DNA from: an uncultured Sulfolobales archaeon
Lineage (GTDB): Archaea; Thermoproteota; Thermoprotei_A; Sulfolobales; Acidilobaceae
Assembly (NCBI GenBank): GCA_937921695.1
Contig: CAKZTZ010000001.1
Coordinates: 95,932-159,931, forward strand
Direction: 5' to 3'
DNA: 64,000 nt
A program made the position numbers and the translations under genes. This document shows, one piece after another, positions 12,387 to 21,589 of this stretch (positions within the stretch are counted from its first letter, which is position 1; every line of letters begins with the position of its first letter). The notes beneath the pieces were generated by a model. The model made no database searches. It was not told where the DNA came from and was given only the letters and a program-made list of their open reading frames with translations.

Positions 12387-12486
12387 TCCTGTTATGGAGC
12401 GCGGAGGGTCTTTGGTTTTGTAAGTCTTGTTTTAAACTTTCGGGTTTTCAAGTTTTCTGTCGCCAGTCTCCGGAGGTCTCACATTT

Positions 12487-12768
12487 ATGTTTCACCTATT
12501 GTGGGATCGGCTTATGGCTGACCTTGTCCAAGTTATAGAGGATTGGACTACTAGGGTCACTGTGCTAGCGTGGGCTCTGTTCTTGTTAACGTGGAGTATA
12601 GGTTGGGCTCTTAGGGGTGCTCCAATACCTTTCAGTAGGATTAAGAGGTTTGGGTCCGGCCTTGTAGAAGACTCTGTCTGGGCTGCTTTCTGGCTTGCTG
12701 TCGGAGTTACAGTGTTTAAGTTCATAACATACTTGGCGAGCCTAATCTCCCAGGCTCTAGGATCTTAG
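12487..12768 (+). CDS. cedA1: Small two-TM membrane protein, CedA1-like pilin candidate
   Basis: ~90 aa with two hydrophobic segments, directly upstream of CedA-like and CedB-like genes; true start may be ATG at 12514. Confidence 0.65.
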   Translation: MFHLLWDRLMADLVQVIEDWTTRVTVLAWALFLLTWSIGWALRGAPIPFSRIKRFGSGLVEDSVWAAFWLAVGVTVFKFITYLASLISQALGS

Positions 12769-12778
12769 AGGTGGCTCT

Positions 12779-14149
12779 ATGGACCCTGTTTACCTGGGCG
12801 TCTTAGCTATTAAACTAGCTGTCTTAACGTTCTATCTAGGCGTCCTAGTATATGCTCTCCCGCTACCTCTCAGGTCTGTTAAGAAGTGGGCTCCAGAACT
12901 CCTCTCAGACGGGGTTCAAGCTTTACTCATAGCCCTCATATACGGCACCCTCTACGTTGCTAGCTTGAACTTAGCGGGGCTCCTGGGAGGCTCCTGGGCC
13001 CTTCTAGATGTTTGGTTCAAGAAATCTGTGGGGGTCATAGTTAACATTAAAATGTTCCTAGCAGCCCTGGGGGCTGTGCCCGTCCTCTCTAAAATCTCCG
13101 GGATCGCTTATGCCGTAGCGGGCCCCCTAGATAGGGCGGCGACCCTAGCCCTACTCTTCATGGTAACCCTTTCAGGGATAACAGAGCTTGTCGTAAACTA
13201 TGGCCTAGCCCTCCTAGCTCTCGGGGTAGCCCTGTATGCTATCCCTTTTAAGCTAGCTAGGGGGGCGGGAGCGTGGCTCGTAGCTTTCATACTGGTTTTC
13301 AACGTGGGGCTACCCCTCCTACCAACCTTCATAGTAAGCCTAGCCTCTGAGCCCAGCGTGCCTGGGGAGGCTCCTAGTTTTTCAGTAGTTAAGGTTAAAG
13401 TAGTGTCAAACCACGGTCATCCAGCTTCTTATGGATTCCTAAAGATCCTTGACAGTAAAGCTAACATTGTAGCAGCGCACCCGCTAGACTCCAACGGCTA
13501 TGCTACCCCACTGTACCCGGAGATTTCAGGCATACTGTTACCATCGAACATAGACCTTTACCCTATACTAGAATACGACGGCTACATGATACCTTTAAAC
13601 CCCTCCCCCCTCAGGCTCGACACTCTAAACTCGAACTATGTAGAGCTCAGAGCACCCCATGTAGCCCTGTTCAGGGAGCCTCTAATAATGGTTTTATTAT
13701 CGAACCTTAACTATGAGCTTAAAGACTCAGGCAGCTCTCTCACCATAATAACTAAGCTAGGCGGAGACAGCTATGTTGATGTGAGAGCCCCCTCAACATG
13801 CTCCCTAAACGTTACAGCTATAGGGGCTAGTGTAAATGTGGGCACCTGGGAGTGGAGGGGGGTTTCAGGGCCCTCATACATGGTTACAGCCGCCTCTGAA
13901 GGCGATTATGAAATAAACGTGACTATATATAATTGCAGCCCTACGAGCACCCCCCATTATGGAGATTCAAAGGATTATGCTGACAACCTAGCTAGGAGTT
14001 TCGCTTTCCTCGACTTAAACCTTATTAGAGCCTTCGTCCTCTACTATCTCACAGTCCCCTTCATATATGTTTTCATACTCTTCCTGGCTACAGCAAGCCT
14101 AGCTAGAGTCCTAGGGGGGAGGGATAGGATCCCGGTTAAGGTGGCCTAG
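12779..14149 (+). CDS. cedA: Polytopic membrane protein, CedA-like DNA-import channel candidate with a large soluble domain
   Basis: About six N-terminal TM segments, ~220-aa beta-rich segment, one C-terminal TM; between CedA1-like and CedB-like genes. Confidence 0.65.
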   Translation: MDPVYLGVLAIKLAVLTFYLGVLVYALPLPLRSVKKWAPELLSDGVQALLIALIYGTLYVASLNLAGLLGGSWALLDVWFKKSVGVIVNIKMFLAALGAVPVLSKISGIAYAVAGPLDRAATLALLFMVTLSGITELVVNYGLALLALGVALYAIPFKLARGAGAWLVAFILVFNVGLPLLPTFIVSLASEPSVPGEAPSFSVVKVKVVSNHGHPASYGFLKILDSKANIVAAHPLDSNGYATPLYPEISGILLPSNIDLYPILEYDGYMIPLNPSPLRLDTLNSNYVELRAPHVALFREPLIMVLLSNLNYELKDSGSSLTIITKLGGDSYVDVRAPSTCSLNVTAIGASVNVGTWEWRGVSGPSYMVTAASEGDYEINVTIYNCSPTSTPHYGDSKDYADNLARSFAFLDLNLIRAFVLYYLTVPFIYVFILFLATASLARVLGGRDRIPVKVA

Positions 14150-14151
14150 CA

Positions 14152-15687
14152 ATGGTGAACCCTATAGACGCCTTAATAATAGTCCTAGCTTTCGCCTCCA
14201 TAGCCTTAATAATTAGAAACTTGATAGTGTCGAGGGATTTAAAGCTCCCCATAAGGATTAAGGGGAGCTCCACCCTCAAAGTCACCATTGGAGGATCGAG
14301 CTTCTCAGGCTACATAATAGTGGCGGATAAGGCGCCGGCCGGCGGGCGCGAGGCTGCAGCAAGGCTTATTGAAGTAGCTAAATCCATGAGGTCTAGCGTC
14401 ACTTTCATATCGAGCATGTTTAAAGTTGAGGGGGGGAAGCTTCTAGGATTCATAGAGGAGGAGATTAAAAAAGCTGAACTAGCTTACGCTGCTACGAAAC
14501 ACGTTAGATACGCGGAGAGGCTCAAACTACTCCAAGACCTTTACAGGACTGTGTCTAGAGACCACAGGCCCTACCTGGGCTCTCTAGCATTAATACTCTG
14601 GGTGCCGGATGATGAAGAGAGCCATGAGAAGATTGTTGAAGCTTTCAAGAGCATAGCTGAGGCTGAAACCGGTGCTTCATTCAAGATTCTCACGGGTAAA
14701 GTCGACTTAAGCTCAGCTATAACAAGCGTGCCGTCCATAGAGAGCTCGCTCAACATCCCAGCTGTAACAGTGGGCGAGGAAGATTTAGCTGATGGGAGGG
14801 GGGTCGTCTTAGGGAGGCTCTCTGAGAGGGAGGGAGTCTTAATTCTCGATTGGCCCAGGGATTTTGAGGCGCACATGGGGGTATTCGGCCCAACGGGGAG
14901 AGGTAAAACAGTGCTCCTCGCAGGTCTAGCAGCGCAGCTCGGCATTTTGAGCGAGAGCGCGTTAAACCCCTACATGGTCTTAGTAGTAGATCCTAAGGGC
15001 GACCTAGCCTCTATGCTTTCAGGGGTAGCCTCTAAAATTGTCAGGTTTAAGGGAGGCTGCATACCTATGCCCAGGCTCGACGGCTTAGCTTCCGAGCTTA
15101 TAAAGTCTAGTAGTGAGACCGGGTGGGGTAGGAGCCGTGTAGAGCCCTGCCTTGGATCCCTAATAGAGAGGGGGCTCATAGTTTACGATTTATCAGAGCT
15201 CCCCAACGAGGATAGGAACGTTGCTGCAAGCCTCATAGTGTCTAGCCTTGTTATAGAAGCTTCTGAAATAGGCCTCCCAGGCAGGATGGCACTCATAGTT
15301 GACGAGGCCTGGAGGGCCGCTCAAGGCCGGGCGACTCACATGGTGATAGCTCTGAGGGAGGGTAGGAGTAGGGGGCTCCACATAGTTTACGCTACCCAGT
15401 CGCCCATAGATGTGCCCGGGGCTGTCCTAGACAATACTAGGGCTATACTAGCTTTCGGGGGCTTCACTAGGAACTATGTTGAGCTAGCTGGGAGGCTAGG
15501 CCTTGAAAACGCGGACATCCTATTGAAACTCCCAGTGGGGGAGACTCTTATAAAACTAGGCGATAGGCCTCCAGTGAGGGTTTACTCATATAATTATAAA
15601 TCCATGCTTGTGAAACAACTAATAAGTGGAGGTGGCGGGGATGTCTCTAGCGGCGAAAATGATAGAGGAGATGGAGAAAAACGCTGA
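14152..15687 (+). CDS. cedB: HerA/VirB4-type ATPase, CedB-like
   Basis: Walker A GPTGRGKTVLL, Walker B MALIVDEAWRA, N-terminal TM segment. Confidence 0.8.
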   Translation: MVNPIDALIIVLAFASIALIIRNLIVSRDLKLPIRIKGSSTLKVTIGGSSFSGYIIVADKAPAGGREAAARLIEVAKSMRSSVTFISSMFKVEGGKLLGFIEEEIKKAELAYAATKHVRYAERLKLLQDLYRTVSRDHRPYLGSLALILWVPDDEESHEKIVEAFKSIAEAETGASFKILTGKVDLSSAITSVPSIESSLNIPAVTVGEEDLADGRGVVLGRLSEREGVLILDWPRDFEAHMGVFGPTGRGKTVLLAGLAAQLGILSESALNPYMVLVVDPKGDLASMLSGVASKIVRFKGGCIPMPRLDGLASELIKSSSETGWGRSRVEPCLGSLIERGLIVYDLSELPNEDRNVAASLIVSSLVIEASEIGLPGRMALIVDEAWRAAQGRATHMVIALREGRSRGLHIVYATQSPIDVPGAVLDNTRAILAFGGFTRNYVELAGRLGLENADILLKLPVGETLIKLGDRPPVRVYSYNYKSMLVKQLISGGGGDVSSGENDRGDGEKR

Positions 15688-16234
15688 GCTGAGGAGGAGG
15701 TTCCTCAAAATAATCCTAGCTGAAATAGCTTTAGAACCAGATATAAGGATGGCTCTCGCAAACGCAATAATAAGAGAGGCGGCCACGAAAACAGACCTAG
15801 CGGAGCTCACTAAGAAGATCGAGGGAGCCTTAGAGGAGAAAACGAGCAGAATAGAGTCATCAATGGTTACTAAGGGAGAGTTTAAAGCCCTCAACATTAA
15901 AGTTGAAACTCTAGAAGCCTTAATAACAGATTACGGTAAGAGCATTAAAGACTTGAACAAGCTAGGAGATAAACTATCATCCCTAGAGTCTTCAATGGAG
16001 GAATTGAAAGAGTCAATTAAAAGAGTAGGAGAGCTAGCGAGAGAAAACTCTAATAAAATAGAAGAGGTTAAAATAGGCTTAGAGGGTAAAGTCTCTTCTG
16101 TAACAGAAAGCTTCGAGGGTAAACTAGCCTCCCTTAAGAGGCCTATCAACATTATAACAGTTCTAAGTCTAACCTCACTAGCAGCCATAGCTGTTTTAGT
16201 ACTATTATTCCTAGCCTATATAGGGGTTCTCTAG
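15641..16234 (+). CDS. Coiled-coil protein with a C-terminal transmembrane anchor
   Basis: ATG 15641 preceded by GGAGGTGG; overlaps the cedB 3' end by 47 nt; heptad-rich body; C-terminal INIITVLSLTSLAAIAVLVLLFLAYIGVL. Confidence 0.75.
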   Translation: MSLAAKMIEEMEKNAELRRRFLKIILAEIALEPDIRMALANAIIREAATKTDLAELTKKIEGALEEKTSRIESSMVTKGEFKALNIKVETLEALITDYGKSIKDLNKLGDKLSSLESSMEELKESIKRVGELARENSNKIEEVKIGLEGKVSSVTESFEGKLASLKRPINIITVLSLTSLAAIAVLVLLFLAYIGVL

Positions 16235-16293
16235 CTCCCGCTCTAAAACCGTGCTAGGCTAGGGTAGATTAGCCCTAGAGCTCCATTTAAAGT

Positions 16294-17250
16294 ATGGTGT
16301 TAGGTTTGGCTTTCCTCTACGGGGAGCTTTTAGAAGACCCGGGGGCTAAACTTAGGGAGCTTATTAAGAGCAGAGATATAATAGTTGCCCCGGGAGTCTT
16401 CGGCCCCGTGTTCGCCCTCCTAGCTGAGAGTATGGGTTTCGAGGCCGCCTACCTCTCGGGGGCTGCTTTCACAGGCTTCTACGCTATACCGGATATAGGT
16501 TTAATAACTTTGAGCGAGCTCGCCACAATGACCAGGTACACGGCTAGAGTCTCTAGGATACCTTTAATAGTAGATGCTGATACAGGCTTCGGAGAAGCTA
16601 TCAATGTAGTGAGGACTGTTAGGGAGCTTGAAGAAGCGGGGGCTGCAGCTATCCAGATAGAGGACCAGGTTATGCCTAAGAAGTGTGGACACTTGCCGGG
16701 CAAGAACCTCATCCCCGCAGGCGATATGATGAAGAAGGTTAGGGCTGCAGTAGAGGCTAGGAGGAGAGACACTCTTATAGTTGCCCGCACAGACGCTAGG
16801 GATGTTGAGGGTCTCGACGCTGCTATTGAGAGGGCCCAGCTATACGTTGACGCCGGCGCAGACATAGTATTCCCTGAAGCTCTAAGGAGCATAGAGGAGT
16901 TCAGAGAGTTCGCTAGGAAAGTTAAGGCTCCACTACTCGCTAACATGACGGAGTTCGGGAAAACACCCTACATTAAAGTCCAAGAGTTCAGGGAAGCCGG
17001 CTACAAGATAGTCATATTCCCGGCGACAATATTCAGGGTAGCCCTAGGAGCGGCTAGGGAAGCACTAGATATTATAAAGAGGGAGGGAACACAAGTAAGC
17101 CTCCTCGACAAAATGATGACTAGGAGCGAGTTCTACAAGCTCATAGGCTACTCTGAATATGAATCAAGAGACTCTAAAATATCGGAGCAGGTTGACAAGA
17201 TCCTGAAATCCAAGGCTAAAAACATGTTCAAGCCTGAGGAAACCCTTTAA
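16294..17250 (+). CDS. prpB: Methylisocitrate lyase / PEP mutase-isocitrate lyase family
   Basis: DADTGFGEAINVVRTVRELEEAGAAAIQIEDQVMPKKCGHLPGK. Confidence 0.9.
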   Translation: MVLGLAFLYGELLEDPGAKLRELIKSRDIIVAPGVFGPVFALLAESMGFEAAYLSGAAFTGFYAIPDIGLITLSELATMTRYTARVSRIPLIVDADTGFGEAINVVRTVRELEEAGAAAIQIEDQVMPKKCGHLPGKNLIPAGDMMKKVRAAVEARRRDTLIVARTDARDVEGLDAAIERAQLYVDAGADIVFPEALRSIEEFREFARKVKAPLLANMTEFGKTPYIKVQEFREAGYKIVIFPATIFRVALGAAREALDIIKREGTQVSLLDKMMTRSEFYKLIGYSEYESRDSKISEQVDKILKSKAKNMFKPEETL

Positions 17251-17285
17251 GGTCCAGCTAAGTGTAAGTCTAGAGGGTGCAAGTA

Positions 17286-17402
17286 TTGGGAGGTAAGCAG
17301 AAGACCACCCTCTTCATTACGGGGAAGGAGAAAGGTTCCGAAGCTTCTGAAGGTAAAGGTAAAAGTAAGCCCAGAAAACCTGAGGGTAAGCCTGGGAAGT
17401 GA
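17286..17402 (+). CDS. Short basic peptide resembling an N-terminal tail of ribosomal protein S25e
   Basis: TTG start after GAGGGTG; MGGKQKTTLFITGKEKGSEASEGKGKSKPRKPEGKPGK; stop overlaps the GTG of the next gene. Confidence 0.45.
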   Translation: MGGKQKTTLFITGKEKGSEASEGKGKSKPRKPEGKPGK

Positions 17403-18253
17403 CTAGCCCCTTCGAGTGGCCCCCCAGGAGAAGGCGTAAGAAGCTGGCGGTAGCGTTACCAGCCAGCGTCTTAGCAACTGAGGAAACACTAGAACTTAAA
17501 ACTCTCAAGACCGGCATAATAGGCAGGATACTCGCCGTTTACAGGGTCGATCAGGCCGCCCTATTTATGGATCCCGAGTCTAGGGAGGGGGACCTTAAAC
17601 TCCTCAAGCTCCTCCTAGAATACATGGTCTCACCCCCCCATTTAAGGAGGAAACTCTACCCCATAACTAGGGAGCTCTCGGCGGCCGCCCTCCTCCCACC
17701 CTTAAGAATATATAGTCATGATATTCCAGAGGAGCTGAGGCCCGGGGTTAAACTTGATGTTTTAATAGAGTCTTGTAGAGGCTTGGAGTGCAAGGCTTAT
17801 ATTGGGAGGTGGGGCTACGGCTTTATAAGGGGGTTTTTCAAGCCTGGCGACGTGGTTACAGCTACTGTAGAGTCTGCGGGGGATAATATTGTCTTAAGCC
17901 CGTCCACGTGGGGGGAGGCTTATACAGGGTTCAAGGTTAAAGTAAAGCGTAAAGTTGAAGATTTAATAGAGAGTTTAAGGGTTGAAGGCTACCTCATAGT
18001 TTTAGCGAGTAAGTATGGGGGCTGGATATATGAAGTGCGTGATAGCATAAAGTCGAGGCTGCTAAATTCTAAAGGCCTCCTAGTGCTCTTCGGAGGACCC
18101 TACAAGTGCCTCTACGAGTATACTAATGGGAAACTCTATGATTTCATAGTTAACACTATACCCCTCCAGGGGGCGCTCACTGTTAGGACCGAGGAAGCTA
18201 TGATAGCCACGCTCTCAGCCCTAGATAATACACTCGGATATTTCAACATGTAA
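17399..18253 (+). CDS. SPOUT-fold RNA methyltransferase (DUF171-like)
   Basis: Position upstream of L3; LFGGPYKCLYEY...TIPLQGALTVRTEEAMIATLSAL C-terminus. Confidence 0.8.
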   Translation: MTSPFEWPPRRRRKKLAVALPASVLATEETLELKTLKTGIIGRILAVYRVDQAALFMDPESREGDLKLLKLLLEYMVSPPHLRRKLYPITRELSAAALLPPLRIYSHDIPEELRPGVKLDVLIESCRGLECKAYIGRWGYGFIRGFFKPGDVVTATVESAGDNIVLSPSTWGEAYTGFKVKVKRKVEDLIESLRVEGYLIVLASKYGGWIYEVRDSIKSRLLNSKGLLVLFGGPYKCLYEYTNGKLYDFIVNTIPLQGALTVRTEEAMIATLSALDNTLGYFNM

Positions 18254-18322
18254 GCCCCAGTTAATAGTATATGGTAAACTTATAAGGTTAGGGTTTAACA
18301 TAAGCCCTTAGAGGGTCTGCAA

Positions 18323-19360
18323 TTGGGTGCTAGGAAGAAGAGTGCCCCTAAAAGAGGGAGCCTCGGATACTCCCCTAGAAAGAGGGCTTCAAGGCTAGTC
18401 CCGAGGATAAAATCGTGGCCAGAAGTAGATCTAGGTAAACCCGCACTCCTAGCATTCTTAGGCTACAAGGCTGGAATGACCCACGCCTACATTATAGATG
18501 ATATTCCAGACAGCCCCACGAGCGGGAGGGAGATATTCGTCCCGGTTACTCTCGTGGAAACCCCGCCCATGATAGTTTTAGCTGTGAGGCTCTACGGCCG
18601 CGACCCTAACAGGGGCTTATACACGCTAGGAGAAGCTTGGACAGCTCCCCCCCAAGAGCTTGAACTCCACAGGAAGATACAGGCGCTAGGCTCCCCCAAT
18701 ACAGAGGATTCCCTCAAAAACCTCGAGAAGCTCCTGGATAAGGCTGTAGATGTTAGGGTAATACTCGCCTCCCAACCCAAGCTCGCCGGGGGGTTGAGTA
18801 AGAAGAAGCCCGACATACTGGAAGTTAAGGTAGGGGGGGTTCCCGATGTTAAAACCCTCTTCAACTATGCTGTGAGCAAGCTCGGCAAGGAGGTGAGGGT
18901 CTCGGAAGTATTCCAGCCAGGCATGCCTGTAGACATTATAGCTGTTACTAAGGGTAAAGGATTCCAAGGAGTTATAAAAAGGTGGGGGGTAAAGGAGCTA
19001 CCTAGATGGCATAAACACAGGAAAGGTAGTAGGAGCGGGCCTGGGGTCAGGGGCTCCGCGGCGGGGAGCTGGTGGGAAGTGCCTCAGCCTGGCCAGACGG
19101 GGTTCCACAGGAGGACTGATTATAATAAGAGGATACTTTCCATAGGTGTTGACGGCTCCCTAGTAACCCCTGCAGGGGGGCTCCTCCACTATGGGGTTGT
19201 TAAGAGCGAGCACCTCATAATAGCTGGGAGCATACCTGGGGTTGTTAAGAGGCCTATGGTGTTAAGGTGGCCTATAAGGCCTCCAACATGGTACGCTAGG
19301 GTAGGGGCGTTGAAGCCTAAGATCACATATATCAGTGTTGGGAGCAAGCAGGGTAGCTAG
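18323..19360 (+). CDS. rpl3: Ribosomal protein L3
   Basis: AFLGYKAGMTH; KGKGFQGVIKRWGVK. Confidence 0.97.
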   Translation: MGARKKSAPKRGSLGYSPRKRASRLVPRIKSWPEVDLGKPALLAFLGYKAGMTHAYIIDDIPDSPTSGREIFVPVTLVETPPMIVLAVRLYGRDPNRGLYTLGEAWTAPPQELELHRKIQALGSPNTEDSLKNLEKLLDKAVDVRVILASQPKLAGGLSKKKPDILEVKVGGVPDVKTLFNYAVSKLGKEVRVSEVFQPGMPVDIIAVTKGKGFQGVIKRWGVKELPRWHKHRKGSRSGPGVRGSAAGSWWEVPQPGQTGFHRRTDYNKRILSIGVDGSLVTPAGGLLHYGVVKSEHLIIAGSIPGVVKRPMVLRWPIRPPTWYARVGALKPKITYISVGSKQGS

Positions 19361-19372
19361 AGGTGTGTAAAC

Positions 19373-20188
19373 ATGCATTCAAGCCTCACACTATACTTGA
19401 GAGACCCCGTCAAAGTCCCAGTATATGATATGAGCGGGAGCCAGCTTGATGAGATAGAGCTCCCCCCAATATTCAGGCTCCCCGTCAGGAGAGATTTGAT
19501 AAGGAGAGTCTTCCTAAGCGCTTTCACTGCAAGACTACAGCCTAAAGGCAGAGACCCCATGGCTGGCAAGAGGACTACTGCTGAGAGCCTAGGCATAGGC
19601 TATGGGATAGCTAGAGTTCCCAGGGTTAAAGGTAGTAGGAGGGCGGCTTTCATAGGCTCGGCTGTGGGGGGTATGACAACATTCCCGCCTAGGGTTGAAG
19701 CCAGGCTGTGGGAGAGGGTTAATAGGAAAGAAAAGATCCTTGGAACGCTGAGCGCCCTCTCAGCCACTTCTATAACTGAAATAGTGAGGGGGAGAGGCCA
19801 TAAGTTCTCTGTCTCAGCGCTCCCAGTAATAATAGATTCTAAAGTCCTCGGCGAAATATCTAAGACTAGCGACGCGGAGGAGCTCCTCAAGAAACTAGGG
19901 TTATATGATGATGTTTTAAGAGCTAAAGAAAACACTAGGTGGAAAGCTGGAAAAGGAAAAAGGAGAGGTAGGAGATACAAAGAACCTAAAAGCATACTAT
20001 TCATAATAGAAGACCACAAATCCCCCCTAGCAAAATCCTTAAGAAACATACCTGGAGTCGACATAGCAACACCCAAAACCCTAAGCATACTCCACCTAGC
20101 ACCCGGAGGGGAGCCCGGAAGACTAACAGTCATAACCACGGGAGCCCTAAAAGCCTTAGAAGAGAGGTTCAAGGTGAAAACGCCTTGA
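19373..20188 (+). CDS. rpl4: Ribosomal protein L4
   Basis: Gene order; [38 protein letters not shown]. Confidence 0.95.
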   Translation: MHSSLTLYLRDPVKVPVYDMSGSQLDEIELPPIFRLPVRRDLIRRVFLSAFTARLQPKGRDPMAGKRTTAESLGIGYGIARVPRVKGSRRAAFIGSAVGGMTTFPPRVEARLWERVNRKEKILGTLSALSATSITEIVRGRGHKFSVSALPVIIDSKVLGEISKTSDAEELLKKLGLYDDVLRAKENTRWKAGKGKRRGRRYKEPKSILFIIEDHKSPLAKSLRNIPGVDIATPKTLSILHLAPGGEPGRLTVITTGALKALEERFKVKTP

Positions 20189-20439
20189 AGAACGTTATAA
20201 TAAGAGTGCACTCAAGCGAGAAAGCCAGCAGGCTCATGGACAACGAGAACATAATAACACTAACAGTAGACAGGAGAGCCACAAAACACGATGTGAAAAG
20301 AGCTTTCGAGGAAATGTTCAAAGTTAAAGTAGTAGAAGTGAGAACACTAATAACAAGCAGGGGGGAGAAGAAAGCCTACGTAAAACTCTCCCCAGAAGTT
20401 AAAGCGAGAGAAATAGCTACAAGGATAGGCATAGTGTAA
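20185..20439 (+). CDS. rpl23: Ribosomal protein L23
   Basis: [33 protein letters not shown]. Confidence 0.96.
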   Translation: MKNVIIRVHSSEKASRLMDNENIITLTVDRRATKHDVKRAFEEMFKVKVVEVRTLITSRGEKKAYVKLSPEVKAREIATRIGIV

Positions 20440-20594
20440 GCAACCTTAAAAAGAGCCCCATCAAAAGCTAAACACCCACGTTTTAAACACGCCTAAAGCT
20501 CTGCTACTATAACTATTTACCTTCATAGAGTCTGTTCTAAAGTGTGCTGGAGTTTTACACAGTATCCAGGCTGGGAGGTTTATGAATGTGGGGG

Positions 20595-21533
20595 TTACTC
20601 TTCCTCTATTTCAGGGATTTTAGCTTTGCCTTCTTCGACTGTCTCCATGATTTTCCTGGCTATGTCTCTGAAGGCTTGGGCTGCTTCCGATTCTGGATAT
20701 TCTAGGAAGAATATTTTGCCTGCATCGTTACACTCTCTTATCCTGGGATCTATGGGGATTGCTCCTAGGAATGGTATATCGTATTCTTCAGCTATATCCT
20801 TGGCGGCGCCTTTTCCGAATATGTGTATAGTGTCTCCGTGGGGGCACCTGAAATAGCTCATGTTCTCTATTATACCTACTATGGGGACCTTCATTTTACC
20901 GATGAAAGCTACAGCTTTCTTAACTACAGACTTGGAGACTTCGCTCGGTATTGTTACTAGGATGAAACCGCTCAGCTTAGGCACAGACTGTGCTATTGTA
21001 AGATGTTCATCGCCAGTTCCAGGAGGTAAGTCTACGAGGAGGTATTCCAGGGGGCCCCAGTTAACATAGGCTAGCAGCTCCCTTATAGCTCCAGCTTTAA
21101 TAGGGCCCCTCCATATGAGCGCCACGTCATCCTTAGGTATGAGAAGCCCTATCGAGGCTACTTTAATACCTGGAGGAGCCTCTATAGGGTCAACAGTCCC
21201 ATCCATCCTCGCGAGCATGCCGTGGCCCGTTGGGATCCCAAGCATTTTATGTATGGATGGCCCGTGGAAGTCGAGGTCTAAAACCCCAACTTTCCTCCCT
21301 AAGACTGCTAGGGCGGCCGCCAGGCTTGATGTTACGAAAGACTTCCCCACCCCTCCTTTACTGCTCATTATCGCGAGTTTATACTTGATCTTCATCATGT
21401 TAGCTGTGGCCATTGCTTGCTGTTTGGCTATCTCCTTCATCCTATCAGCTACAGCCTTATAGCCTCCAGCTTGGGTTTCTCCACTCTTCCTGTAATGGTC
21501 CATCCTCAAACTTTTATCTGCATCTTTCTGCAA
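20595..21533 (-). CDS. Mrp/NBP35 family Fe-S carrier ATPase
   Basis: SSKGGVGKSFVTSSLA; LVDLPPGTGDEHLT. Confidence 0.95.
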   Translation of the reverse strand: MQKDADKSLRMDHYRKSGETQAGGYKAVADRMKEIAKQQAMATANMMKIKYKLAIMSSKGGVGKSFVTSSLAAALAVLGRKVGVLDLDFHGPSIHKMLGIPTGHGMLARMDGTVDPIEAPPGIKVASIGLLIPKDDVALIWRGPIKAGAIRELLAYVNWGPLEYLLVDLPPGTGDEHLTIAQSVPKLSGFILVTIPSEVSKSVVKKAVAFIGKMKVPIVGIIENMSYFRCPHGDTIHIFGKGAAKDIAEEYDIPFLGAIPIDPRIRECNDAGKIFFLEYPESEAAQAFRDIARKIMETVEEGKAKIPEIEEE

Positions 21534-21589
21534 CTTTAACCCCCCTTCTCTATAAAGTGTTCAGCGATTAAATTAACATATTATTAATA

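Noticed and set aside
12165-12390. RNase P RNA or SRP RNA as identity of the structured region
   Set aside because: Conserved GAGGAAAGUC-type (RNase P) and SRP helix-8 loop motifs were not found on either strand.
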